From contig CAZWHE010000193.1 in NCBI GenBank assembly GCA_964633825.1, forward strand, positions 1 through 6,499: a DNA stretch of 6,499 nucleotides, in the 5' to 3' direction. The DNA comes from CAZWHE01 sp964633825. GTDB taxonomy: Bacteria; Planctomycetota; B15-G4; CAYZWU01. The notes beneath the pieces are model-generated. The model had not been told where the DNA came from. It worked only from the letters and a program-made list of their open reading frames with translations, and searched no databases. Of the stretch, positions 1-6,410 are shown piece by piece. The translations under genes were made by a program, and so were the position numbers. The stretch's first letter is position 1. Each line of letters starts with the position of its first letter.

Positions 1-2
1 GG

Positions 3-1073
3 TTATCCATTCGAAACTTGCTTCCCTCCATGGTCATTGATCGTGACTTGGCTGAATAGTTGCCGCGTATCGTTGGCTATTCGCTCGAAGGCCATCTCGT
101 AGTAATGAGGGTCGATTTCGATTCCAATACTGTTTCGCCCGCAGCGGGCGGCAGCGATGGAGGAGGATCCAGTCCCCATAAAGGGATCTAGAACAGTGTC
201 TCCCACAAAGCTGAACATCCGGATGAGGCGCTCCGCAAGCTCAACTGGGTAAGGAGCCGGATGCTTCTTCGTTGAAGCTCCCGTAAGCCCCTCCCAGACC
301 AGCCGGAACCACTTTTGATAATTTTCGGCTGAAATGACGCTCATGATCCGCATTGCCACGGAGGGGTTGCGGTAACCTCCGGGTTTGCGTTGCATGAGGA
401 TATACTCGACATCATTTTTGATGATCGCGTTCGGCTCATAAGGCTTACCGAGGAAACCGGACCCATTTTCGACCTCATAAGAGGCGTTTGCGATCTTCTG
501 CCATATAATGCCTTGAACATTGTCAAAGCCCATCTTCCGACAATGTTCTTGAATCGATGCATGCAGCGGAACCACTGTATGACGCCCCTTGTTCTTACGG
601 CGCGAAAGGCAAACATCACCTACTACTATGATGAGACGCCCACCAGGAACCAGTGCCCGGTAACAGTGCTTCCAAACTCTATCCAGTTCGGAGAGGAATT
701 TCTGGTAGTCCTCGATAAATCCCATCTGCCCCTCATATTGTCGATATTCTTTAAGGGTCCAGTAAGGAGGAGAAGTTACGATCATGTGTACGGTCTCCGG
801 CTTCAGGAATGATAGCTTGCGTGAGTCGTGAAGGTACAGATCGTGGGTTGTGGGGAGTCGCAAGAGTGCCTGGTCGATAAGGCGAGTCAGCTTTGGATCC
901 CTGGCAATACGAGGAAGCTCGGTTTGATGGTTGGTGTTAATATCCCCTATTTCCTCAGGGATATAATGAGAGATATCCAGTTCTCTTTTTTTACACCTAA
1001 CCAATGCTACGCCCTTTTGTTCTTTCTTTGGGATATGTGGGATTAAATATTTCACAGATAAGTTCTGCAGCAA
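3..1073 (-). CDS. Beta-class site-specific DNA methyltransferase, probably N4-cytosine
   Basis: Transfers a methyl group from S-adenosylmethionine to an exocyclic amine of a base in a specific DNA site. Residue numbers count from the longest start. Motif IV TSPPYW is at 100-105. The region KKHPAPYPVELAERL (269-283) matches motif X, motif I DPFMGTGSS is at 296-304 and motif II GIEIDPHY at 317-324. The order IV, then X and I, defines the beta class. SPPY rather than DPPY favours m4C over m6A (family knowledge, not proof). The start is uncertain: the longest frame opens with TTG at 1073 and there is no ATG until deep in the gene. A TTG at 1004 (about 333 aa) has AAGGG seven bases upstream and a longer leader from the candidate promoter, so I think it at least as likely. 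The stop TAA is at 3-5, so the gene is complete. It is clearly more AT-rich than the genes to its right, suggesting transfer. Whether it is solitary or part of a restriction-modification pair cannot be seen here. Confidence 0.9.
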   Translation of the reverse strand: MLQNLSVKYLIPHIPKKEQKGVALVRCKKRELDISHYIPEEIGDINTNHQTELPRIARDPKLTRLIDQALLRLPTTHDLYLHDSRKLSFLKPETVHMIVTSPPYWTLKEYRQYEGQMGFIEDYQKFLSELDRVWKHCYRALVPGGRLIIVVGDVCLSRRKNKGRHTVVPLHASIQEHCRKMGFDNVQGIIWQKIANASYEVENGSGFLGKPYEPNAIIKNDVEYILMQRKPGGYRNPSVAMRIMSVISAENYQKWFRLVWEGLTGASTKKHPAPYPVELAERLIRMFSFVGDTVLDPFMGTGSSSIAAARCGRNSIGIEIDPHYYEMAFERIANDTRQLFSQVTINDHGGKQVSNG

Positions 1074-1087
1074 GCTGCTGTCTAAAT

Positions 1088-1116
1088 ATTAAATCATTTA
1101 GAAATCATGGAGACAA
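1088..1116 (-). promoter_or_regulatory. Candidate promoter of the DNA methyltransferase
   Basis: On the minus strand TTGTCT (1111-1116, 4 of 6 to the -35 consensus) is followed after exactly 17 bases by TTTAAT (1088-1093, 5 of 6 to the -10 consensus). Transcription would begin near 1081. This leaves about 8 bases before the TTG at 1073 but about 77 before the TTG at 1004, which favours the later start. The region is AT-rich, so chance matches are a real risk. Confidence 0.4.
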
Positions 1117-1259
1117 GTTTGAGGGTTTAAAAGCACTCCATAGTAACCATACCCTATTTGTCGAGTATCATGGTTTTCGGTTACAGCCTTTACTTGTGCC
1201 GCGTAATACTTTTATTCCCGTATGTTAAATTGTACCTCCTCCTCACCACATTCCCCCCA

Positions 1260-1287
1260 GATACCGAGCGACCTGCCGCTCGGTATC
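1260..1287 (-). terminator. Perfect 11-bp hairpin at the operon 3' end (possible terminator)
   Basis: GATACCGAGCG (1260-1270) and CGCTCGGTATC (1277-1287) are exact reverse complements around a 6-base loop. On the minus strand the hairpin begins within the TGA stop of the EI24-family gene and lies ahead of the methyltransferase gene. No run of T follows; the next minus-strand bases are CTGGGGGG. It is therefore not a textbook intrinsic terminator. It may be a T-tract-less terminator or a 3' stability hairpin that blocks exonucleases. The structure is certain in the sequence; its function is inferred. Confidence 0.6.
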
Positions 1288-2125
1288 ACTTTGGCCATCT
1301 GAGAAACGCCAGCGTCGCTCCGACCACGGCAAAGGGTGTGATGAAGGGAATGAAGTAAACGGGTGTTCCGAAGCCGAGGGTGAAACCGGGGTTGGTGCGC
1401 ACGAACCTCCGCTTCTCGGCAAGGGTATACCCTTTCCGCGACATGACGTAATCGAAGAAGGCGAGGGCGGCGAACCAGATGCCGGCCAGGGCGAAGAGAA
1501 CGGCGCCGAGACCGCCGGTGAAGAGGGAGACGAGAAAGAGGAGGCCCATGACGAGGATCTCGAAGAGGGCGAGCTTCAGCGATTCTTTCAAGGGGATGAG
1601 AATGTTGGATACGATGTACTGCCACGACCAGGGGTCTTCGTGTCTCCGGCCGAGGTAGAGATCCTCGACCTTCTCGGAGAGGATCTCGTAAAAGGGAGAA
1701 TTGACCACCGCCGAGAGGATGAAGGTGAGAGCCAGGCTGACGAGGATGTCGAGGGCGATGAGGAGGATGAGACAGATAAAGTAGAGGCTTTTGAGAAGCC
1801 ACTTCCAGAGCCAGAAGTCGGGCTCCCCTTCCAGAACGGACAGGATGGGATCGATGAAAAGATAACCAACGTAAAAAATCCCGCAGAGGAGGAGGAAGTT
1901 GATGACGAAGGGTATGACCAGGTAGCGGTAGAGTTTCCGATGCGTGTTCAGGAAGGAGAAACCGGCGAAATAGTAGTTCAGGCCGAGCGCGTACTGGGAG
2001 ATCGGGCCCTTTCGCCTGTCGGGGGGCGTATAGTCGCCGGCGAGAGCGGCTTCTCCGTAACAACGCGGACATTCTTCGTCAATCGATAGGGAATAACCGC
2101 AAACGGGACAGCGAGCGTTTGTCAT
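1286..2125 (-). CDS. EI24/CysZ-family membrane protein with N-terminal zinc ribbon
   Basis: A 279-aa inner-membrane protein. Residues 6-22 form a CxxC-x9-CxxC zinc-ribbon knuckle (C6, C9, C19, C22), followed by a short linker. The remainder is hydrophobic, with likely membrane segments near 68-92, 112-140, 184-203, 206-226 and 254-275. NSPFYEILSEKVE (142-154) matches the conserved signature of the EI24 domain (DUF540) family, which includes the CysZ sulfate permease. Family membership does not prove sulfate transport: no cysteine-pathway gene is adjacent and the zinc ribbon is an addition to classical CysZ. The ATG at 2125 is chosen because AGGAGGA (plus coordinates 2129-2135) lies 3 bases upstream with its AGGAGG core well placed. 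This start also overlaps the stop of the preceding lipoprotein gene by 4 bases (ATGA). It is the last gene of the operon. Confidence 0.85.
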   Translation of the reverse strand: MTNARCPVCGYSLSIDEECPRCYGEAALAGDYTPPDRRKGPISQYALGLNYYFAGFSFLNTHRKLYRYLVIPFVINFLLLCGIFYVGYLFIDPILSVLEGEPDFWLWKWLLKSLYFICLILLIALDILVSLALTFILSAVVNSPFYEILSEKVEDLYLGRRHEDPWSWQYIVSNILIPLKESLKLALFEILVMGLLFLVSLFTGGLGAVLFALAGIWFAALAFFDYVMSRKGYTLAEKRRFVRTNPGFTLGFGTPVYFIPFITPFAVVGATLAFLRWPK

Positions 2126-3360
2126 TGCTCCTCCTGTGGTCCGGCATTCATGAGCGGCAGACCCAGGATCGAGAAACCCGTTCCTTCAGGGACTTTTTCG
2201 ATCTCGAAGATCCAGAGAAGACGGATCCTCGTCGAGAGGTTGTTGGGTGCCGAGTCTTTCTTGAACCGGATCAGATAGAGAAGGGCGTCCCAGCGCAATC
2301 CGCCGGCTTCTCTTTCCATGGAGAAGAGGATGGGGTGAAAGAGGTCGAATCCTTTCCGGCCGTCCACGTTCCAGCATCCGATGGCGTGGTTCCTGAGCTG
2401 GACGAAGCGGGCTTCGGGTTTCAGGCCGTAGCCGGGATAATGCCCGAAGGGAAAAGGCAGAAAGCCCCAGGCCGATCCCCTTCCCTCGATGCTCTGGCTG
2501 TTGAACAAGAATTTGAGATCGCAGGCCGTGTATCCGTCGAAGGCATAGACCGTCCCGTATCCGGCCAGGAATCGCCACCGCGAACCCTGTCCGTCGGCGT
2601 AAACAAGGGGAAAGAGGTACCGTGCGGCCGGGCGCCCGAACCGCACGCCCCGCGAGGAGAGGTTGGTCAGGAGAAAGGGGAGGCTCAGCCCCTCCCGGGC
2701 GTTCCAGAAGAAGAGGGGTTTCACCCCGAGAGAGTCGATCGACTCGCCCCGCCTGCTGCAGGTGATCATCGGATCGATCACGCCCCAGCCGTCGACGGGC
2801 ACGCCGCTCCGCGTTCCGTCGATGATCTTTTCCAGGCCGTCGAAGCGGCTCGAATCCGCTGTGGCGAAACGCTTCCCAGGCCGCCAACACGTGCTCCGGA
2901 GGAACGCGCTCGAATCGAATTCGCGCAGCCACGGCCGGAAGCCTTTCCCCGGAGTGTTCAGAGCGCTGCGAAAGAGGGACGTTCCCCAGAAGGAAATGAA
3001 GGTCGTCTCATTTTCGATGCCGGCGCTTCTCCTGTCATAGAAGCCGACGTCGAGAATGGGGAGGGCGATGGCGTTCCGGTGCGTCATTCCTCCCGCCCGG
3101 GAGCGTGCTTCGGACCAGGTGAGGAGATCGATCCTGAAGGCGTCGTCTACAAGGGGAAGCCAGGGAAGGAGGCCGAATCCCGCCGATCGGGCGGTCAGTT
3201 TTTGCGATTCTGTTTCGATCGAGCCGACAGCCAGGATGGGAGAGATGATCCCCTTGGCGCGGAAGTCGCCGTGATCGCTGTCCGCCGTCCTGGAGGACGG
3301 GTCCGGCGCGGCGCAGGACACGGCGAGGAAGAAAAGGAACAAGATACCGGCTTGCTTCAT
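2122..3360 (-). CDS. Predicted lipoprotein of unknown function (412 aa)
   Basis: Not recognised as a named family. The N-terminus MKQAGILFLFFLAVSC is a short lipoprotein signal: Lys2, a hydrophobic core, then AVSC with C16 as the likely lipidated cysteine. AAPDPSS follows; without Asp at +2, outer-membrane sorting is plausible under the Escherichia coli rule. The mature part has no membrane helix. It is rich in aromatic residues in short alternating stretches, for example RWRFLAGYGTVYAF (261-274), LRWDALLYLIRFKKD (355-369) and TRIRLLWIFEIEK (377-389). PILAVG (41-46) and PILDVG (101-106) form a weak internal repeat. This suggests a beta-rich fold, perhaps a meander, but that is inference. The ATG at 3360 lies 7 bases after the pyrG stop with only a weak Shine-Dalgarno, so coupling to pyrG translation is likely. 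The same frame stays open upstream into pyrG, but the signal peptide fixes the start here. The stop overlaps the next gene as ATGA. Confidence 0.85.
   Translation of the reverse strand: MKQAGILFLFFLAVSCAAPDPSSRTADSDHGDFRAKGIISPILAVGSIETESQKLTARSAGFGLLPWLPLVDDAFRIDLLTWSEARSRAGGMTHRNAIALPILDVGFYDRRSAGIENETTFISFWGTSLFRSALNTPGKGFRPWLREFDSSAFLRSTCWRPGKRFATADSSRFDGLEKIIDGTRSGVPVDGWGVIDPMITCSRRGESIDSLGVKPLFFWNAREGLSLPFLLTNLSSRGVRFGRPAARYLFPLVYADGQGSRWRFLAGYGTVYAFDGYTACDLKFLFNSQSIEGRGSAWGFLPFPFGHYPGYGLKPEARFVQLRNHAIGCWNVDGRKGFDLFHPILFSMEREAGGLRWDALLYLIRFKKDSAPNNLSTRIRLLWIFEIEKVPEGTGFSILGLPLMNAGPQEEQ
2129..2135 (-). promoter_or_regulatory. Strong ribosome binding site for the EI24-family gene
   Basis: Minus-strand AGGAGGA lies just upstream of the ATG at 2125, inside the last codons of the upstream lipoprotein gene. 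It is the clearest Shine-Dalgarno sequence in the operon. It fixes this start over the longer out-of-frame reading, and it suggests that the gene can recruit ribosomes itself as well as through the ATGA overlap. Confidence 0.8.
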
Positions 3361-3367
3361 GGCCCGA

Positions 3368-4960
3368 TCAACTCTTGACGGCGGCTTTGATGAAGTCGCG
3401 AAAGAGGGGGTTCGCGGCGGTCGGTTTCGACCGGAACTCGGGATGGAACTGCACGGCCACGTACCAGGGATGGCTCGGGATCTCGACGATCTCCACCAGC
3501 CCGTTGTCGTCATAAAATCCGGTGGAGACCATGCCGCCCTCTTCCAGTTTTTCCATGTAATCGTTGTTGAACTCGTAGCGGTGACGGTGGCGCTCCGAAA
3601 CACTGGCGCAACCGTAAGCCGTGCGGGCGCGTCCCTTCTTCAGCGTACAGGGATAAGCGCCGAGCCGCATCGTTCCTCCCTTGTCGGTGATCTTTTTCTG
3701 CTCGTCGAGGAGGCAGATGACGGGATGCGGGGTGTCGGGGTCGAACTCGGTCGAGTTGGCGCCTTCGAGGCCGAGCACGTTCCGGGCGAACTCGATCACG
3801 GCCATCTGCAGGCCGAGGCAGATGCCGAGGTAGGGGATGTTGTTCTCGCGGGCATGGCGTACGGCCTTGATCTTCCCCTCGATGCCGCGCTGGCCGAAAC
3901 CGCCCGGAACGAGGATCGCGTTCACGTCTTTCAGCGGTTCGTCGCCCTTCGAGGCGTCGAGCTCCTCGGAATCGATCTTGCGGAGACGGATATCGACGCG
4001 GTTGGCGATCCCGCCGTGGGTGAGCGATTCGTAGATCGACTTGTAGGAGTCGTGGAGCTGGATGTATTTACCCACCACGGCGACCAGAACTTCGTCCTTG
4101 GGTTTCTTGATGATGTTGACGATCTCGATCCAGTCGTCGAGACCGTTCTTTCTCGCCGGAAGCCCGAGCTTCGATTCGATGAGGCGGTCCATGCCCTGGT
4201 CCCTGAGGACGAGCGGGACCTCGTAGATCGAGTGGTCCACGCCCTTTTCCTCGATCACGGCTTCGGGCTCGACGTTGCAGAAGAGCGAGATCTTGTCACG
4301 CATCTCCTGTGTCATGGGGTGCTCGGTGCGGCAGATCAGTATGTCGGGCTGGATGCCGATTTCGCGAAGCTTTCCCACGGACTGCTGGGTCGGTTTCGTC
4401 TTGATTTCGCCCGACGCTCCGAGATAGGGAAGGAGTGTGAGATGGATGTAGAGGACGTTTTCACTCCCCTTGTCGAGGCGGAACTGCCTGAACGCTTCGA
4501 GGAAGGGAAGCCCCTCGATGTCGCCCACCGTGCCCCCCAGCTCGGTGAGGACCACGTCCACGTCTTCGCCGGCGAGGGAGTTGACGGCGTCTTTGATCTC
4601 GTTGGTGATGTGGGGGATCATCTGCACCGTTTTGCCCAGGTATTCTCCCTGCCGTTCCTTGCGAATCACCGAGCTGTAGATCTGACCCGTCGTGTAGTTG
4701 CAGTCCCTGGAAAGCGGGGCGTTCGTGAAACGCTCGTAGTGGCCGAGGTCGAGGTCGGTTTCCGATCCGTCGTCGAGAACGTAGACCTCGCCGTGCTGGA
4801 ACGGGCTCATCGTGCCCGGGTCTACGTTGATGTAGGGGTCGAGCTTCTGGATCCGGATCGACAGGCCTTTCTTTTCCAGGAGAAGTCCGATGCTGGCCGT
4901 TGTCAGGCCTTTCCCCAGGGAGGAAACAACGCCGCCTGTGATGAATATGTGCTTGGTCAT
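3368..4960 (-). CDS. pyrG: CTP synthase (glutamine-hydrolysing)
   Basis: Cytoplasmic enzyme that aminates UTP to CTP using ATP and glutamine, the last step of de novo pyrimidine nucleotide synthesis. At 530 aa it is full length for the family. The synthase domain (about 1-270) shows the ITGGVVSSLGKGLTTAS start with the P-loop at 13-20, DLGHYERF (71-78, D71 a metal ligand position), TELGGTVGDIEG (139-150, with E140) and the UTP/CTP-site segment KTKPTQQSVGKLR (187-199). The C-terminal class I glutamine amidotransferase domain (about 290-530) has PGGFGQRG (352-359), the nucleophile C381 in GICLGLQ and the H506/E508 pair in QFHPEF, so it appears fully active. The ATG at 4960 overlaps the kdsB stop as ATGA, with GGAG seven bases upstream. 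Its product CTP is a substrate of the upstream gene's enzyme. Confidence 0.99.
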   Translation of the reverse strand: MTKHIFITGGVVSSLGKGLTTASIGLLLEKKGLSIRIQKLDPYINVDPGTMSPFQHGEVYVLDDGSETDLDLGHYERFTNAPLSRDCNYTTGQIYSSVIRKERQGEYLGKTVQMIPHITNEIKDAVNSLAGEDVDVVLTELGGTVGDIEGLPFLEAFRQFRLDKGSENVLYIHLTLLPYLGASGEIKTKPTQQSVGKLREIGIQPDILICRTEHPMTQEMRDKISLFCNVEPEAVIEEKGVDHSIYEVPLVLRDQGMDRLIESKLGLPARKNGLDDWIEIVNIIKKPKDEVLVAVVGKYIQLHDSYKSIYESLTHGGIANRVDIRLRKIDSEELDASKGDEPLKDVNAILVPGGFGQRGIEGKIKAVRHARENNIPYLGICLGLQMAVIEFARNVLGLEGANSTEFDPDTPHPVICLLDEQKKITDKGGTMRLGAYPCTLKKGRARTAYGCASVSERHRHRYEFNNDYMEKLEEGGMVSTGFYDDNGLVEIVEIPSHPWYVAVQFHPEFRSKPTAANPLFRDFIKAAVKS

Positions 4961-5721
4961 GAGCTGTCTCCGGCCCGCTTTCGAGCGAGGGCTTCTCTTT
5001 TCACGAACGCTTCGTAATCTTCGGGTGTGTCGATGCCGTGCGAATCCTTGTCCGTCACGATGACGTTGATTTCCATTTTGTGGCAGAGCGCTCTGAGCTG
5101 TTCGAGGCGTTCCGCCTTTTCGATGGGTGCCTGCGGGAGGGACGCAAAACGGATCAGGGCTTCCCTCCGGAAAGCATAAACCCCGATGTGCTTGAGGGGG
5201 CCGTTCGGCTTGCCCGGCGCCGCTCCGTGGGGAACGGGGGACCGGGAAAAGTAGAGGGCCCTTCCCACGGGACGTTTTCCATCAATCACCACCTTGACCG
5301 TGTCGGGGTCGTTGAAGACATTCCGATCCTCGATCGGCACTGCCGCCGTGCAGAGGGGTAAGGAGGGGTTTTCGTCCAGATGCTCGACGAGCCGGTCGAG
5401 GAGCTCGGGGTCGATCTCGGGCTCGTCCCCCTGGACGTTGAGGATGAGGTCCGCATCCAGAGCGGAAGCGGCTTCGGCGATGCGGTCCGATCCGGACCGG
5501 TGTTCGCGCGATGTCATCACGGCCCGTCCGCCGAATCCCTCGACGGCCCGGAGAATCCTCTCGTCGTCCGTGGCCACGATGACGCCGTCCACCAGACGGG
5601 CGAGAGAGACGCGCTCGAAGACATGCCGGATCAGAGGTTTGCCGGTTTTGTCGAGAAGGGCTTTGGCGGGAAGGCGGGTGGATCCATACCGGGCCGGGAT
5701 GAGAGCCACGCAACGAGTCAT
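4957..5721 (-). CDS. kdsB: 3-deoxy-manno-octulosonate cytidylyltransferase (CMP-Kdo synthetase)
   Basis: Activates Kdo with CTP to give CMP-Kdo and pyrophosphate, the sugar donor for joining Kdo to lipid A in the cytoplasm. At 254 aa it has the usual length. Motifs in order: IPARYGSTRLPAK (8-20, nucleotide binding), HRSGSDRIAE (74-83), NVQGDEP (95-101, with the metal-binding Asp at 99), YFSRSPVP (157-164), KHIGVYAF (177-184), EKAERLEQLR (201-210) and GIDTPEDY (229-236, with the second acidic metal ligand D231). All expected catalytic signatures are present. The ATG at 5719-5721 overlaps the preceding lipoprotein stop as ATGA. Upstream there is only a purine-rich AAAGAAAAGAA stretch, so coupling probably matters. 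Its own stop overlaps the pyrG start in the same way. The gene shows that the host makes a Kdo-containing outer membrane glycolipid. Confidence 0.98.
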   Translation of the reverse strand: MTRCVALIPARYGSTRLPAKALLDKTGKPLIRHVFERVSLARLVDGVIVATDDERILRAVEGFGGRAVMTSREHRSGSDRIAEAASALDADLILNVQGDEPEIDPELLDRLVEHLDENPSLPLCTAAVPIEDRNVFNDPDTVKVVIDGKRPVGRALYFSRSPVPHGAAPGKPNGPLKHIGVYAFRREALIRFASLPQAPIEKAERLEQLRALCHKMEINVIVTDKDSHGIDTPEDYEAFVKREALARKRAGDSS

Positions 5722-6293
5722 CGTTCTTTTCTTTTTATTCCTTTCTTGTTCAGCCTGTTTTTCTGTTCGAGAAACAGACCGGCGCCCTTCGGGTTATCGA
5801 TCACCTGGATCGTCAGGACGCTGTCGTGGCAGTTCCTGATTACATTGACCAGGTCATAGAAGTTCTTGTGTTTGTTCGCTGTCCAGGCAAGGACCCATTT
5901 CCTGTGGGGTGTTTCGGCCGAAATCACCCGTTTGGCTTTCTCGCTGTCTGGGGACCACCCTCCTCTTTCCACGGCTGTTTCGAAGAATCCGAGGTCGTTC
6001 ATTTCCTCGAGGAGTGTTTCGAAGATGCCGGGCGGAACCCTTTTAACGCTGGCCCTGCTGCTGTATTTTTCGACGAGTGCGTTGCATTCGGGGTGGAATT
6101 TGTTGATCAAAATGAGCTCGAGAGTCGTAGAGGGCTTCCCGCTGCCGACGATCCGGCAGCGAACGAGGGAGGATTTGTTTTCGGCCAGGGGGTTTGTCGC
6201 GGTGCAGCCGCAGGCGCATAAGACGAGTATGGCGAAGAGAGTGGAGAGGCGGAAAGCCCTTTCCGGTCGGCGGCTCGGGAAACGGGAAAGCAT
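5718..6293 (-). CDS. Small predicted lipoprotein of unknown function (191 aa)
   Basis: Not recognised. From the ATG at 6293 the protein starts with an Arg-rich n-region (MLSRFPSRRPERAFR), a hydrophobic core LSTLFAILVL and a Cys cluster CACGC. C28 (LCA|C) or C30 (ACG|C) is the probable lipidated residue. The mature part of about 160 aa is soluble. It contains PPGIFETLLEEMNDLGFF (87-104), HRKWVLAW (130-137) and an FYDLVNVI helix (145-152). Two cysteines, C70 and C155, could form a disulfide. The C-terminal tail is strongly basic (QKNRLNKKGIKRKER), and those codons double as the purine-rich region ahead of kdsB. The frame stays open to a TTG at 6347. I prefer 6293 because it gives a proper lipoprotein signal and because 6347 falls inside the candidate promoter. 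First gene of the operon; the stop overlaps kdsB as ATGA. Confidence 0.8.
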   Translation of the reverse strand: MLSRFPSRRPERAFRLSTLFAILVLCACGCTATNPLAENKSSLVRCRIVGSGKPSTTLELILINKFHPECNALVEKYSSRASVKRVPPGIFETLLEEMNDLGFFETAVERGGWSPDSEKAKRVISAETPHRKWVLAWTANKHKNFYDLVNVIRNCHDSVLTIQVIDNPKGAGLFLEQKNRLNKKGIKRKER

Positions 6294-6334
6294 CGCAAGA
6301 AACCCCAAAAAAAACCGTTTCCAGTAAAAAGCAC

Positions 6335-6363
6335 ACCATGATCGCAATGGGAGTAAAAGTCAA
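6335..6363 (-). promoter_or_regulatory. Candidate operon promoter
   Basis: Minus-strand TTGACT (6358-6363) matches 5 of 6 -35 consensus bases. CATGGT follows after 17 bases (6335-6340) and matches only 3 of 6 -10 bases. Transcription would start near 6328, giving a leader of about 35 bases before the ATG at 6293. The leader contains a T8-GGGG-TTT tract (6304-6314 and beyond) and no clear Shine-Dalgarno. The strong -35 and correct spacing support it; the weak -10 keeps confidence low. Confidence 0.35.
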
Positions 6364-6410
6364 GGAATTAAAGGCAAGGCCATTTACCTTTCGGAAAGCA
6401 TTTCTTTTAA

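Larger units (their letters stand above)
1286..6293 (-). other. Five-gene operon, lipoprotein-kdsB-pyrG-lipoprotein-EI24
   Basis: Five same-strand genes are joined without any intergenic space. There are ATGA overlaps at 5718-5721, 4957-4960 and 2122-2125, and a 7-base gap at 3361-3367. No internal terminator or promoter gap exists. A candidate promoter precedes the first gene and an 11-bp hairpin follows the last. Co-transcription is inferred from spacing. The core pair supplies and uses CTP for Kdo activation, and the remaining three products are predicted envelope proteins. Confidence 0.85.

Noticed and set aside
1145..1175. Inverted repeat AACCAT...ATGGTT as an operator for a controller protein
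   Set aside because: The arms are only 6 bp with a 19-base gap in AT-rich DNA, which is easily a chance match. No controller gene is visible in the window.
1212..2072. Arg/Leu/Pro-rich minus-strand frame over the EI24-type gene
   Set aside because: This is a frame-shifted reading of the membrane-protein gene, with composition typical of an out-of-frame GC-rich translation.
2119..3378. Plus-strand open frame (419 aa) opposite the large lipoprotein
   Set aside because: It is low-complexity and Pro/Gly/Arg/Glu-rich, while the minus strand has a clean signal peptide and coupled start and stop, so this is a shadow frame.
3361..3603. Upstream extension of the 412-aa lipoprotein frame into pyrG
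   Set aside because: It would overlap the end of pyrG and bury the lipoprotein signal peptide inside the protein, so the ATG at 3360 is the sensible start.
3359..5017. Long plus-strand open frame (552 aa) opposite pyrG
   Set aside because: It lies entirely antisense to an unmistakable CTP synthase. It is explained by GC-rich codon use leaving the opposite strand free of stops, and its Asp/Val/Glu-rich product shows no domain.
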